From contig CM043944.1 in the NCBI GenBank assembly GCA_014529385.2, positions 79,266,384-79,330,383 on the forward strand: a stretch of 64,000 nt of DNA, given 5' to 3'. The notes beneath the pieces were generated by a model, which did no database searches, had not been told where the DNA came from, and saw nothing but the letters and a program-made list of their open reading frames with translations. Positions within the stretch are counted from its first letter, which is position 1; the number at the start of each line of letters is the position of its first letter. Positions 37,347-49,300 of this stretch are shown piece after piece. Source of the stretch: Adiantum capillus-veneris. Taxonomy: Eukaryota > Streptophyta > Polypodiopsida > Polypodiales > Pteridaceae. Position numbers and translations under genes: made by a program.

Positions 37347-40300
37347 GAGAGGATTGTGCTTTTGAACCGGAAGCTTTTGGGGCTCTGCTTTTGGGCATCC
37401 CTTGAATCTTTAAGTAAGCGGTTTAGGGCTCACTCTGCAGACATCTGGACGCAGAGTCTGAGAGTGATATCCGAACCGCTCTTTGTACTTTGACATCGAT
37501 TTAATACATAAAGAGATACCGAAAGGGGCGCCAGTCTTTGGGGCCAATATCTCTAGGCACGGAACTTCGTCGGGCCAGTGCAAATCTATTGTGATCTGTG
37601 AATTGTTTTGAAGTGGTTATTTGGTGCTGTCGCGATTGATTCTTGACTCGGAGTGTCCAAGTCTGTTACAACTGCAACCGCGTGTCAATGTTCTCCCAAA
37701 TTGCCTTCCAAAACAAACTCATAAATCAATGTTCTCCCAAATTGCCTTCCAAAACAAACTCATAAATCTAGGGTCCCTGTCGGAGACAATCCTCTAAGGC
37801 ATGCCATGTAATCTACAAATCTGGGCCACAAACAATCTCGCTAAGTGATTCGGCTTGACTGTTTTCTTCATTGGAATGAAATAAGCCTGCTTGCTAAATC
37901 TATCAATAACAGTCCAGATACCATTGTGACTACTCTGTGTTCTTCGGAGATAAAAAATGAAATCCATTGCAATATTTTCCCGGGGGTGGATGGGTATGGG
38001 CAAAGGCTTTAACAATCCCTGTGCTTTATGCCTGTCAAACTTGACCTTCTAGCATACCAAGCAACTGCGCACAAACTCGTCCACATCCTTCTTGAGTCTC
38101 GGCCAAAAGAAGTATCTCTCTACCCCTTTCATGGTGGTAGCAATGCCGCGGTGAACCGTAACAGGCGGACAGTGGCATTCAGTCATAATCTTTTTCCTCA
38201 ACGGCTGTGTAACGCACAACATGGTTTTCCTCATCAAGTAGCCATCCCGAATGGAATATCCCGCTACTGTCTTCCCATCCCGTATCCGTGTGAAAACGTC
38301 TGTAAAATCCGGATCTGTGGCATACTGGTCGACCATATCCTCGAAGTACCTATGGTGTATCGCGGAAATAGCCAGAACCAACGCGTTCCGAGACAAAGCA
38401 TCTACCACCAAATTCTTCTGTCCCTGAACATGGACAATCTGGAAGTGAAACTGTGACAAGATGTTCGCCCACCGCGTCTGCTTTTTCGATAGCTGCTTCT
38501 GTGACAAGAAGTAGCGCAAACTCTGAAGGTCTGTAAAGACGGTAAAATCCGCTCCGAGTAGGTAGTGCCGCCATTGAGTAAGAGCATGGATAACCGCCAA
38601 AAGCTCTTTCTCATGAATTTGTGCTGTCAATTTCGGCCTTGAGAACAATCGGCTCTCGTAAGCAATGACATGGCCTTCTTGCATTAAGACCGCACCCAGA
38701 CTACGACCACAAGCATCACAATATACTTTAATGACCTCGGCAAGTCTGGCAAAGTCAAAACTGGTCCTGTAGTCAATTTCTCTTTCTAAGTCTGAAAGAC
38801 AGTCACCTCTGTGGGTCCCCACGAGAAAGGGACTCCTTTTTGTGTCAAGATATGCAAAGGGGAAGCGACCTCTGCAAACTTTCGAATGAACCGCCTGTAG
38901 TACGAACACAATCCCAAGAAGCTTCTAACTTCATGGACATTCTTCAAATCGGGCCAATCACGGATAGCCTCTATCTTGGCCGGATCCATCTGCACTCATG
39001 CTACTGACACAATGTGTCCCAAAAAGTGTATCTCTGGTAGGAAAAATTCACTTTTCTTTGTGTTAATCACTAACTTGTGATCTCGTAATGCCTGAAAGAC
39101 TTGAAGGAGACGATCTCTATGTTTTGCCTCATTCTTGGAGAAAACAATGATATCGTCAAAGAAAGTGTCAACAAATAGCTTGTACTCTCGAAAAATCCAG
39201 TCCATCATTCGGTTAAATGTCGCAGGATCATTGGTTAAGCCAAAAGGCATTACCAAAAACTCAAATAACCCAAAAGTCGTCCGAAAGGCTGTCTTGTAGA
39301 CGTTTTTCGGCGCGATTCGGATGTGATGATATCCATTCTTCAAATCAATCCTGCTAAAACAGATGATCACTGTAATCTGTCGAGTATACCATCGATCCTA
39401 AGAATCGGAAATCTCTTCTTTATGGTGATTTTGTTGAGAGCTCTATAATCGATGCTCATTCTCCAAGATCCGTCTTTCTTTAAAACCAACAACATTGGAG
39501 AGCAAAACGGTGATGTACTAGGCTGGACAAGACCCTTTTCCAAGAGGTCTTTCACTTGGTTCATAATCTCTTCGTTCTGGGCTCGGCTCACACGGTAAGG
39601 TGGCTGGTTTGGTGGTGTGCTTCCAGGTATCAGATCAATAGTATGATCTTCAGGACGAGCAGGTGGTAACTCGCCTGGCAGGCCCTCTGAGAAGCAATCT
39701 GCATGAGAGTGGAGAAAATCTTGGCGTTATTTATCAAGTTCAGACATATTTGTCCTATCCTCATCACTTAACTCTTTCATAAAGATCGAGTAAACAAACA
39801 GATTGGATTTCATTAACTTTGAAATGGCCGAAGCCGATACAATAGGGACAGACTCGCCCTTAAGTTTAATGTCAAGTACAATGGTTCTGCCCTTCTCTGT
39901 AGTCAATGTCGCTTTTCTCGCTCGATAGTCGACCACGGCGTTGTTCTTGTGGTACCAGGGAATTCTCAAGAGAACATCACAACCTTCCAAAGGCATTATG
40001 TAAAAGTCCTCATGCCCCAAATACCCCTGACAATGCAACCGAAGTTTGCGAATGACAGGTGTAATGGCTACGTCCTTGTTGTGTGCCGCTTGAACTGTCT
40101 CCGCAAGTGGTCTGATCTGATCGGGAGTGACCTCGGGCCACGCCGCCAATTCCGGTGAAATGAAGTTGGCCTTGGCTCCTCCATCAAAGAAGATTAGGGC
40201 TTCTTGGTCTTTCACTTTGCCCCAGGCTCGACAAAGTTCTGTACTCTCGTCCAACGTGCTGGGATCTGTACCCACGCAATCTGTAACCAGTCCTGTTTAC

Positions 40301-43300
40301 ATCTTGCTTTTTCTTCCACGTTCCTCAGCTGCTCTCGAACGCTCAGGCCTTTCGTCGTCCTTGTTGTTCTGTTCTTTCTGTGCCTTTTTAGGGCACTTCG
40401 CGGAGATATGTCGAGTTTTCCCACATCCAAAGCACTTCCCTTCCCTGATGAAGCGAGCTCTCTCTTGAGAAGTAAGCTTGGGTCGTGCATCTTTCTTTTC
40501 TGGGTTGCTCTTCCTCTTTTCACTTTCATTTGTCAAAGTCTGTTCGGCTCTTTGTGTCATGATCTCATCGGTTGGGTAGGTCAAACTACCAGAGTGAATG
40601 GCAAAACCCCGTTTCGCATATGACTCATCAATTCCTGAATGGAAGCTGACTTTTGTTCCAAGCAGTGATCTCGGATCTCTGTAGGAAGACCCAAGCTGAA
40701 CCGCTCAATTTGTTCCTTGAACGAGATCTTCTTGAATGAAGAGGCGGGTAGAAAAGAGCTCTAGAATCTCTCGCAATAAGCGTCCACTGTATCCTTCTTG
40801 GTCATCCGAAGATGGTTCCAAGCAGTTCGTATATCACGTTCATACATTTCGAGTCAGCCAAGAAGAAATAAAAAGCCTCTTGAATTTTAGCCATTTAATT
40901 GGCGCAGTCTTGTTTAATAGAAGCGTGGACCACCAGGTTCGAGCATTCCCCTTAAAGTAAGCTCTCCGAATCTTAGAGTGCTTGGAGTAACGCCCTCCCA
41001 CGAAAGCGATGTCAAACTGCTGTACAAAAGACAAAGCCTTCGAAGCATCTCTATAACCAAAAAACGTGGCAAATTTAATTGACTGTCCACCTTCCTTAAA
41101 CTCTCGGACTTTCTTGCTTTTGTCTTCCAGAAAGTCATACTGGTTGGCTTTGAAAAATTCTTCTTCTTTGCATAAAAGCTGCTGTCATTCGAGTCCGAAC
41201 TAGACGAGTCCTCTGTAGAACTGTCAATCACGGGGTGAGATTTTGACTTCTTTGCCTTTTTCTTGCCCTTTCCAAAGAATTGCTTTTTGCTTCGCCTTTT
41301 GCCTTTTCTGTCTTCTTCGCTCGAGTCAGATGAGCTAGAAGAACTGTCAGAAGAAGAAGAAGAAGAATTGGGTACTCCTTTAAGTCGAACACGTCTCTTC
41401 TGCTTTCGTGCCTTTACAAAAGTAGACTGACGACCCAAATAACCCGGGAAGTCAGTGCTTTTCTTTTGCTTTTTGTCGTGCTTTTTAACTTTGTTCTGCG
41501 CGTCAAAAAGCTGAGCAATTCGTGCATCAACCACCTCTTCTAATTCTTTCTCTGTATACCTCTTGGGAGTAGGAGGTTTCTTGAGAGCGGGTTTTCGGGG
41601 TGGTTTTGTGGTTTTCCGCCACTGCGTGTGCACCTCCTCGAAAGAAGTCTCCCTCATATATTTTGCAAAATTTGGGTCCTTCGCAAAATTGAGCATCATC
41701 TTTGTTGCATCGCCGATCAATTGATGATGCTTCATCTCTTGACGCTCCGCCTAAGTAGGCAGAGGTGGGCCATACTCCTTGCCTGAATCTTTGTTGCGAT
41801 CCCTTCCTGCATCTCCGGATGCAGAGGGAGTCGACTGATCCTTGCCTGAAGCCATAGGTGTCGTGGAAAAAAATTTAGGGATCGGGTTTCCCGTAGAAGA
41901 GAAATCGGCCGTGCTCTGATACCACTGTAATAGACTTGGACACTCCGAGTCGAGAATTTTACCGCGACAGCACCAAATAACCACTTCAAAACAGTTCACA
42001 GTTCACAATTGATTTGACACTGGCCCGGCGGAGTTCCGTGCCTAGAGATATTGGCCCCAGAGACTGGCGCCCCTTTCGGTCTTTCTTTTTGTATTAATCT
42101 GTGTTCAAAGTACAAGAGTGCGGGCAGGTGCTCACACTCAGACTCTGCGTCCAGATGCTCTGAGTTGTGAGTGGCCTACCCACTTATTTAAAGAGTAGGA
42201 GGGTTGCCAAAAGCAGAGCCCCAAAAGCTGGTAAACTCAAAAGCCCTTTTAAAATAAAGCAAGAGCTTTCCCTTTTCTCTCTCAAGCCATACTTGGCACA
42301 AAATAAAGCAAAAGTTTCTCTCTCTCTCTCTCTCATGCTGTTTTGCGTAGCAAAAAGCAAGGCCTAAAACTGCCGCTGAACAGCTCGCAAAACGCGCCGT
42401 AAATCGCGGATGTCCGTGCTGTTGCCACGTGGCATCCTTGCCGTTCACAGTCAGCCACATCATCTACTCCAGCAGTCCGGTCGTCATTTCAGCCTTGCCA
42501 GAGAGTGTGTGTGTGTGTGTGTGTTAGGGTTTGCCACGTCACCAGTTTGTGACAGCATCCACATCCTCCTTTTTTGGATCCCATGACGCATCTAGAGTTC
42601 GTTGACGATGGGTGGGAAGAGAGGGAGTAATCGTTTGAAATGATGTTTGAGCCGTCGCACTACTACCTCCAACGGAAGCTTGCGAATGAGTGGTAGGAGG
42701 AGGAAAAACCAAGTGATTGGGTGCAATGGCTTGCCGCTTGGGTCGATCATTTGCTTTGGCTCTCATGATGGCATCCTTGATCTCAAGCTCCTCCTCCTTC
42801 TCGGCCATCACATTCTTGCAATGCTTCACTTGCTCCCCCACTACGTGAAGGAGGTGTGCTCGAACCTTACTTGTCTCGGATTTGCGTTGGGAGCCACATA
42901 GTTTGCACGTCCATGATCTTGCACCGCCTTCTTTGCCCAAGACTTCGGAGTGCACCTCATCCCACTACGAAGGCTCATCCTTCTTTCCTCTGTTACCAAC
43001 GGAGGGGCCTTCATGTGATGCGGAAGCTTGTGCCATATTGATGGCGCTTGAGACTTGAGGCTTGAGGCTTGGAACTCGAGAGAGGGACAGAGGGATGGAG
43101 CTTGAAAGTTGAGAGAGAGATGGAGCTTGAGAGAGGGATGCGATGAAGGAATGGAGCTTGGGAGAGGGATGAAGCTTCAAGCTTAAGAGCTTGTGGCTTC
43201 AAGCTTGAGAGAGAGGGTGAGAGTGGCTTGAAGCTTCAAGCTTGAGAGAGGGTGTGAGTGAGACTCGAGAGTGGCTTCAAGCTTGAGAGGGAGGGTGAAC

Positions 43301-46300
43301 CGTGTGACTCGAGAGAGAGGCTTCAAGCTTGAGACTCGAGAGTGAGTGAGGGCTATGAAAGTGTGAGGGGTGAGGGTGAGCTTTTATAGGAAAAAAGACA
43401 ACACCCCCCCCCCCCCCCCCCCCACTCACTGTGAACCACCCCCAAAGTTCAAATGTAAAAGGCGTTGCACTGAAACTACCGCCAGTTTTTCAAATTTCAA
43501 CTCTGCCCTCGTTTTTTAAATTTTAAATCTGCCGCCACGTTCCGCCCGGCCGTTCCGCCCGTCTAGAACGCCGTTCTGTTGTTACACCTCCGAACCGGAA
43601 CGTTGTTTTGTTCCCGTCACCATTTCCCCGATTGAAGAGGCTTGGAACGCCGTTTCGGTACGTCCACCCTCCGTTCCGCCCGTTCCCTATTACTGTGGTT
43701 ACGGGTTGTATCATCTGTCACAAACTGTTGACGTGTCAAGCCACTGAAGAACGGAGCTAACCTTGAGATCCCGGCCAAGGGGCCAAAACCCTAGAAAGAA
43801 GTAGCAAAAGAAGAAGAAGAAGAAGAAGTTTTAGAGACTTACAAAGTCTTGACGAGTGGCCTATTTTTAAAGAAGAGTTCCCATCAACTTACGGGATCCT
43901 GTTCGATGGGACCCAAGTGACATAAAGGCATTAAAAATAAAGCAGACCACACTCAGAAGACTTTGCACAACAAAACATGATGACGTGGCACATGTACGGA
44001 CATTCGCAATTCGCGCCGGATTTTTAGGAAAATCCCAAAATTTTAGGAAAACGTTTTTTTGGGGTCAGCTTTTCATATTTGATGCTTTTAGGCTTTGGGT
44101 CTTTAAATATGAACGTTGGGAGCTCTCTCTGGCACTCTTTAGCATGCATATTGCATAGGAAGTGCTGCTCGGCTGTTGTACTTTGCAAATCAGTATTAAT
44201 AAAGAAATACCGAAAGGGGCGCCAACGTTTGGGGCAAGTGCTCTCTTGGGGTGGAACTTTGCCACTTCTCGTCTCGTGTCGTGCATCTCTTTCAATTGTT
44301 ATTTGAAGTGCTTAAAGTTGTTCAGTCTGTTCTTTTCTACTGGCACATGGTGCTCGTCTTGTGACAATGGTATCGGAGCATTAGGTGTGTGCTTTTTTGA
44401 AAGCATACCGGTCCTACCAAAGAGCAAACAGAGCAAACCGGCGCTTCCTAGGTCTATTGGAATTTTATTTAAATGCTTGCCACGGAAACCCTAGCAGATT
44501 ACAACTTGCAATCTTTAGACATCTCTCAGCAGGTGTCTCTTGTTGATAACCTTGGAGGTCCGGTGTGACTGCTATGTCTTGGGACTACCATCGCCGCCAG
44601 AGGAAGACTGTGTTCAAGAGCTGATGGACCATGCTGTGGTCGGCTACGACCTTATGGAAGGAAGGTAACCCTAATTTTTGGTGCAGGTTTCACGATGGAA
44701 AGTCAGTCGACTTTTGGAGCTCGACTAATGTCGAGATTGCTTTTTAAGTTTGAATTCTGTTTGAGAACTTGTTTGGTGATCCTGTTTGGAATTTGTTTGA
44801 AATGGATGGTATCTGTTTTAAACCTATCTTGGTGACGATTTGATTGTTTGACTCTGGTTTTAATACTGGTTTCAATGATTGGTGATTTTACTCCCGGGTG
44901 GAGTACTGAGAAATGATGTTTGCGAATGCTTGTTCATACTCATGGTCGGGACCCTTGTGGTTATTTGCGGGGAGAGTATTGAAATGTTTGAAAAGTGTTG
45001 TTTTTACTCATGGCCCGGACCCTTGTGGTTATTTACGGGGGGAGTATTGTTGTTGTTATTCATAGCCCGGACCTCGATGGTTATTTGCGGGGGGAGTTAT
45101 TTACGGGGGGAGTATTGTAGTTGTTACTCATAGCCCGGACCTCGATGGTTATTTGCGGGGGGAGTATTAAGAAGTCTGAGCAGTGGTTACTATCAGCACC
45201 TCCAAACGATGCAGGCTGCAATGTGGGGGGCGTTTGGTTGTAAAAGGCCTCTATATCTCATGGACCGGACCTTTTTAGGTTATTTGCGGGAGGAGTGATG
45301 AGAGTGTCGTTGAACAGCTTATGGCCCGGACCTGGATGGTTATTTGCGGGGAGAGTGTCATCGGCGACTTTATGTTTCTATGTTTTGTAACATGCATATT
45401 TGAGCATTTGTGTTGCATTGTGATGTGCCAACCACTGAATATTCCTAATTGGACTAGATTGCCTGGGTATGTAATTTTAGTGCATCAAGACACCCGTGGA
45501 AGATTAGTGCGGTCTGGGTGTGATGGCTAATTTTACTACGCCGGAATATCAAGAATTCTGATCTGGACGAAAGGAGAAGCCAACTCCTTAACAAAAGAGC
45601 CAAAAGGAGAAGCCACCTCCTTAACAAAAGAGCCGAGAGGAGAAGCCAATTCCTTAACAAAAAAAAAGAGCAAACTGATTGTCCCTCCGAATGACCCTCG
45701 GAAATTTTTGAGCTAACTTGAGTTGTTTTGTAGATATGTTGTAATCGCGGACGATTACTTTCTTTCAAGAAGGGGGGATGTCACAAACGACTGATGTGTC
45801 AAGCCATTGAAGAACGGAGCCAACCTTCAGATCCTAGCCAAGGGGCCAAACCCCAAGAAGAAGCAGCAGCAAAAGAAGAAGTTTTACAAACTTACAAAGT
45901 CTTGATGAGTGGCCTATTTTTACAGAAGAGTTTCCACCAACTTACGGGATCCTGTTCGATGGGGCCCAAGTGACATAAAGGCATTAAAAATAAAGGAGAA
46001 CACAATCAGAAGACTTTGCACAACAAAATATGACGTTTTGCAATTCGCGACGGATTTTATTTTAGAAAAGCGCTTTTTTGGGTTCAGCTTTTCATATTTG
46101 ATGCTTTTAGGCTTTGGGCCTTTAAATATGAACCTTGGGAGCCCTCTCTGGCACTCTTTAGCACGCAGATGGCAGAGGAGGTGCTCCTTGGCTGTTGTAC
46201 TTTGCGAATCATTAATAATAAAGAAATACCGAAAGGGGCGCCAGCATTTGGGGCCAATGCTCTCTTGGGGTGGAACTTTGCCACTCCCCATATCGTGTCG

Positions 46301-49300
46301 TGCATCTCTTTCAATTCAGTTGTTATTTGAAGTGCTTAAAGTTGTTCAGTCTGTTCTTTTCTACTAGCACGTGGTGCCGGTCTTGTGACATCATCCGCAA
46401 ACAAAGCGTATCTTGGTCTCACAAGATGTTGTGTTTGTGAAAGATTGTGTTCAGCCCTTGCTGTCATGTACTAGAGACAATAATGTAAGCTCACAGGACA
46501 TTTATGACACTTTGTTTCCTTTTTTCAGTGGTGGAAGTTCAAATGTAATTTCCAATGAGGCAAATGTACAGCCTATGGGGGTTTTTGAAAATGTTACAGA
46601 TCAGCCTATTACTGATGCAAATGTACATGATGTACTTGATGCGGAAAGGGCTGAAAATGACCAGGCTAGAGGTATATGCCTGTTGCTAAATTGACTTTAT
46701 CTGTGACAGAAAAATAATTCTAAATGAATTATTGGATTTATAAGTGAGAGGGTTTTCTCGCTTGGAACAACAAGAAAAATAATTCTAAATGAATTATTGG
46801 AATTTTAAGTGAGAGGGTTTTCTCGCTTGGAACAACAGGCAAAATAATTCTAAATGAATTATTGGAATTTTAAGTGAGAGGGTTTTTCTCACTGGAGACA
46901 TCCGAGTACAGAGTATCCCTAGTGCGTCATTCAAAGTAATGACAGGAGCACTGTGAAATGGAATATCTTTTAGGCCACCAAGAACCGGTACTTCTGATGC
47001 GTCACAACGGATGGGTGACAGGGAGCATCAGTAAGAAGTATCCGACCATCTGGTAACAAACTTCTCTGATGCGTCATAGGATGGGTGACATAGAGCATCG
47101 TGAAGGGGATTGTACCGTAAGTTCGGTAGGAAAGGACTAGGTGATGGGTATTCCTGAAGCGTCACAAGGTGGGTGACGGGTGCATCGGAAAGGGGATATC
47201 CATAGTCGAGAGGAAATCCGAACTGGAAAAGAGGAATACGCGTAAAGACGCAAGCACAAGAATAAAGATGAGTTCTGAGAAGCTTTTCTTAAAAAGCGGA
47301 ATATTTTAACGAGTTTTCTGGGAAGAGCAGACGCTTTCCCGCGAGGAATCTATGTCTGCATTGCATTTGTGCATGTGGTTGCATCCAGGGACGCCTGGGA
47401 AGTGTTGTGAAAAGCATTGTTTTAAACTTATAAGGTTTTATTGAGTTTTTGGGCATGTTCGGACCAATTTTAAAAGATGCCGGCCGTCCACTTAATAAGT
47501 GGGCAGCCACTTAGAAAATAAAGCAACAAAACCAGCCAACGAATTCTCTCTCGCTATTTCGGGTAGAACAAGAAAAAAAAGAAAAAACGAAAAAAAATTT
47601 AATTAAAAAAAAAAAAAAACCGGGCCGCGTTCTCTCCGCGAGCAGCTATTCGTGCCGTGGTGAAGGAGCTATAAAAGCACCACATGCCCTCACTGAAGGA
47701 AGGTTACCAACGCCAGCAAGAGAAGACTTTGCCCCCAGAAGACTCGAGAGATCGCGAGACTACGAAGCACGGAAGTCGCTTTTTCCGCGCAAGAGCGACA
47801 GGTATCTATTGTGGATCGCCATACGAATTGTTGTCGCGTGTTTGCGTGTGTGTTTGCAGGTACTTCATCGCGAAGGAGAAGCGAGAAGGCTTCGGCCTAC
47901 GCTTGGGAATTCCGAGAACGGAATTCGGAAATTGTTTGCGGAGTCTCGACTGCGAGTACAGACGGAAAAAGGATTGAGAGCTCGTCTCTCGGATTTCCCT
48001 TATGGGAAGGAACGACCATCGAGTCAGAGATTTAAAATGGAGGGGTTTTCTCCGGTTCTTGTGCTTGTAAAAAGATTCTCCCTAATAAAGGATTCTCTTT
48101 AAGGGGGAGGGGGGACCAGCCCATCTTCTGGTCCCCAATACTGTGTCGATCTTCTCACTCTCTCTCTCTCTATCTATTTCTCTCTATATCCTTTGGCTTC
48201 ACTATTAAGTGATAAATTCTATTTATCCGAGTATATTTTATATTGTTATGCGCTCCCGTTTGTGACAATGCCAAAATGACTGGTGCCTACATTGTGTGAC
48301 AGTAAATTGGATGCACCTTTGTCTAGTCGTACTCGTTCAGGCTCTCGCCATGCATCTTATGCATCAGATTGTTATGCTTTGGCTGTGTCTAGCTTACATG
48401 ATGTTGACGAAGCACAAAATTCAAAAAATTGGATGGCTACCATGCAATCAGAATATGATGCACTTATAGAAAATGACACATGGACTTTATGTGATTTGCC
48501 TCTTGGCAAAAAGGCCATTGGTACGAAGTGGGTTTACAAGTTGAAACGCAAGCCGGAGGGTGAGATTGATCGCCATAAGGCTTGACTTGTTGCAAAAGGT
48601 TATGCATAGCAAAGTGACATAGAATATAAAGAGACTTTTGCTCCCACTCGTATGACTACTGTGCGTTTTCTATGTGCATTGGCAGCTCATTTTGGTTGGG
48701 ATGTACATCAATCCGACATTGTCATTGCTTTCTTGAATGGTGACATATTTGAGGAAGTTTATGTAATGCAGCCTCGCGGTTTTCTCAAGGACAAGAGGAT
48801 AAAGTGTGCAGATGTAAAAAAGCTTTGTGCGGGTTGAAGCAATCTCCTTCTGCTTGGTATGAGAAGGCTGACACTCATTTGGTCAAACGAGGCTTTCGTA
48901 ATAGTCCAACAGAAAGCACATTGTATATAAGCGTGAGGGTGATGTACTTATCATTGTGGTTCTTTATCTGGATGATTTGCTGATCACTGGACCAAATGAG
49001 AGACATATTACTGAATTTAAGGCTGATTTGAATGCTACTTTCAAGATGAAAGATTTGGGGCTGTTGCATCATTACTTGGGTATATAGTTTTGTTAGAGTT
49101 ACACCACTCTGTTGCTTCACAGGTCTAGGGCATACTTGTACGGCTAGTATGTCTCCGGGCTGGCCATCCATAGTCTAGGTTGTACTTGGTCCGACCGCCC
49201 GAGTTTTGGGCCGGCTGCCAACTTTGTTCGGGCGCCCTCATATATTCCATAAATCATTTTTCTGTTGGGTCGTGGGGATTTTTATCAGGCCTTGCCCTAC

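Larger units (their letters stand above)
27585..37670 (+). mobile_element. Element C: Ty3/gypsy retrotransposon (family shared with D and E)
   Basis: The order is a 5' LTR with an abnormal left tip (27585-28010 and 31407-31571, interrupted by hAT1), primer-binding site TGGTATCAGAGC (31573-31584), gag, protease, RT-RNase H, integrase, chromo-like domain, PPT (CAAGAGGGGG at 36983-36992) and 3' LTR (36995-37670). The right end lies exactly at TTACA, abutting the integrase of element E. No target duplication is visible (ATATA left, ACTGC right), which points to loss of the original left flank. Pol has stops and frameshifts. Confidence 0.85.
37671..42554 (-). mobile_element. Element E: truncated Ty3/gypsy retrotransposon, - strand
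   Basis: Read leftward: 5' LTR (42554-41926), primer-binding site TGGTATCAGAGC (41913-41924), gag, protease, RT-RNase H and integrase. It stops in the integrase core at 37671, where element C's 3' LTR begins. The 3' LTR and integrase C-terminus are missing. The right end is inserted in hAT2. It is the same family as C and D. Confidence 0.85.
43716..46390 (+). mobile_element. Element I: non-autonomous LTR retrotransposon, TSD TCATC
   Basis: It is flanked by perfect TCATC duplications (43711-43715 and 46391-46395). 5' LTR 43716-44366, primer site TGGTATCGGAGC 44368-44379, internal region 1.4 kb without gag or pol, PPT AAGAAGGGGGGA ending 45778, and 3' LTR 45779-46390. Its LTR ends (TGTCACAAACTGTTGACG), the block AAATACCGAAAGGGGCGCCA and the terminal module CGATTACTTTCTTTCAAG all match the C/D/E family. 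Removing it restores the copia H frame. Confidence 0.92.

Noticed and set aside
46700-47170. Direct repeats with spacers resembling a CRISPR array
   Set aside because: Only three repeats, no uniform spacers, eukaryotic context and located inside a solo LTR.
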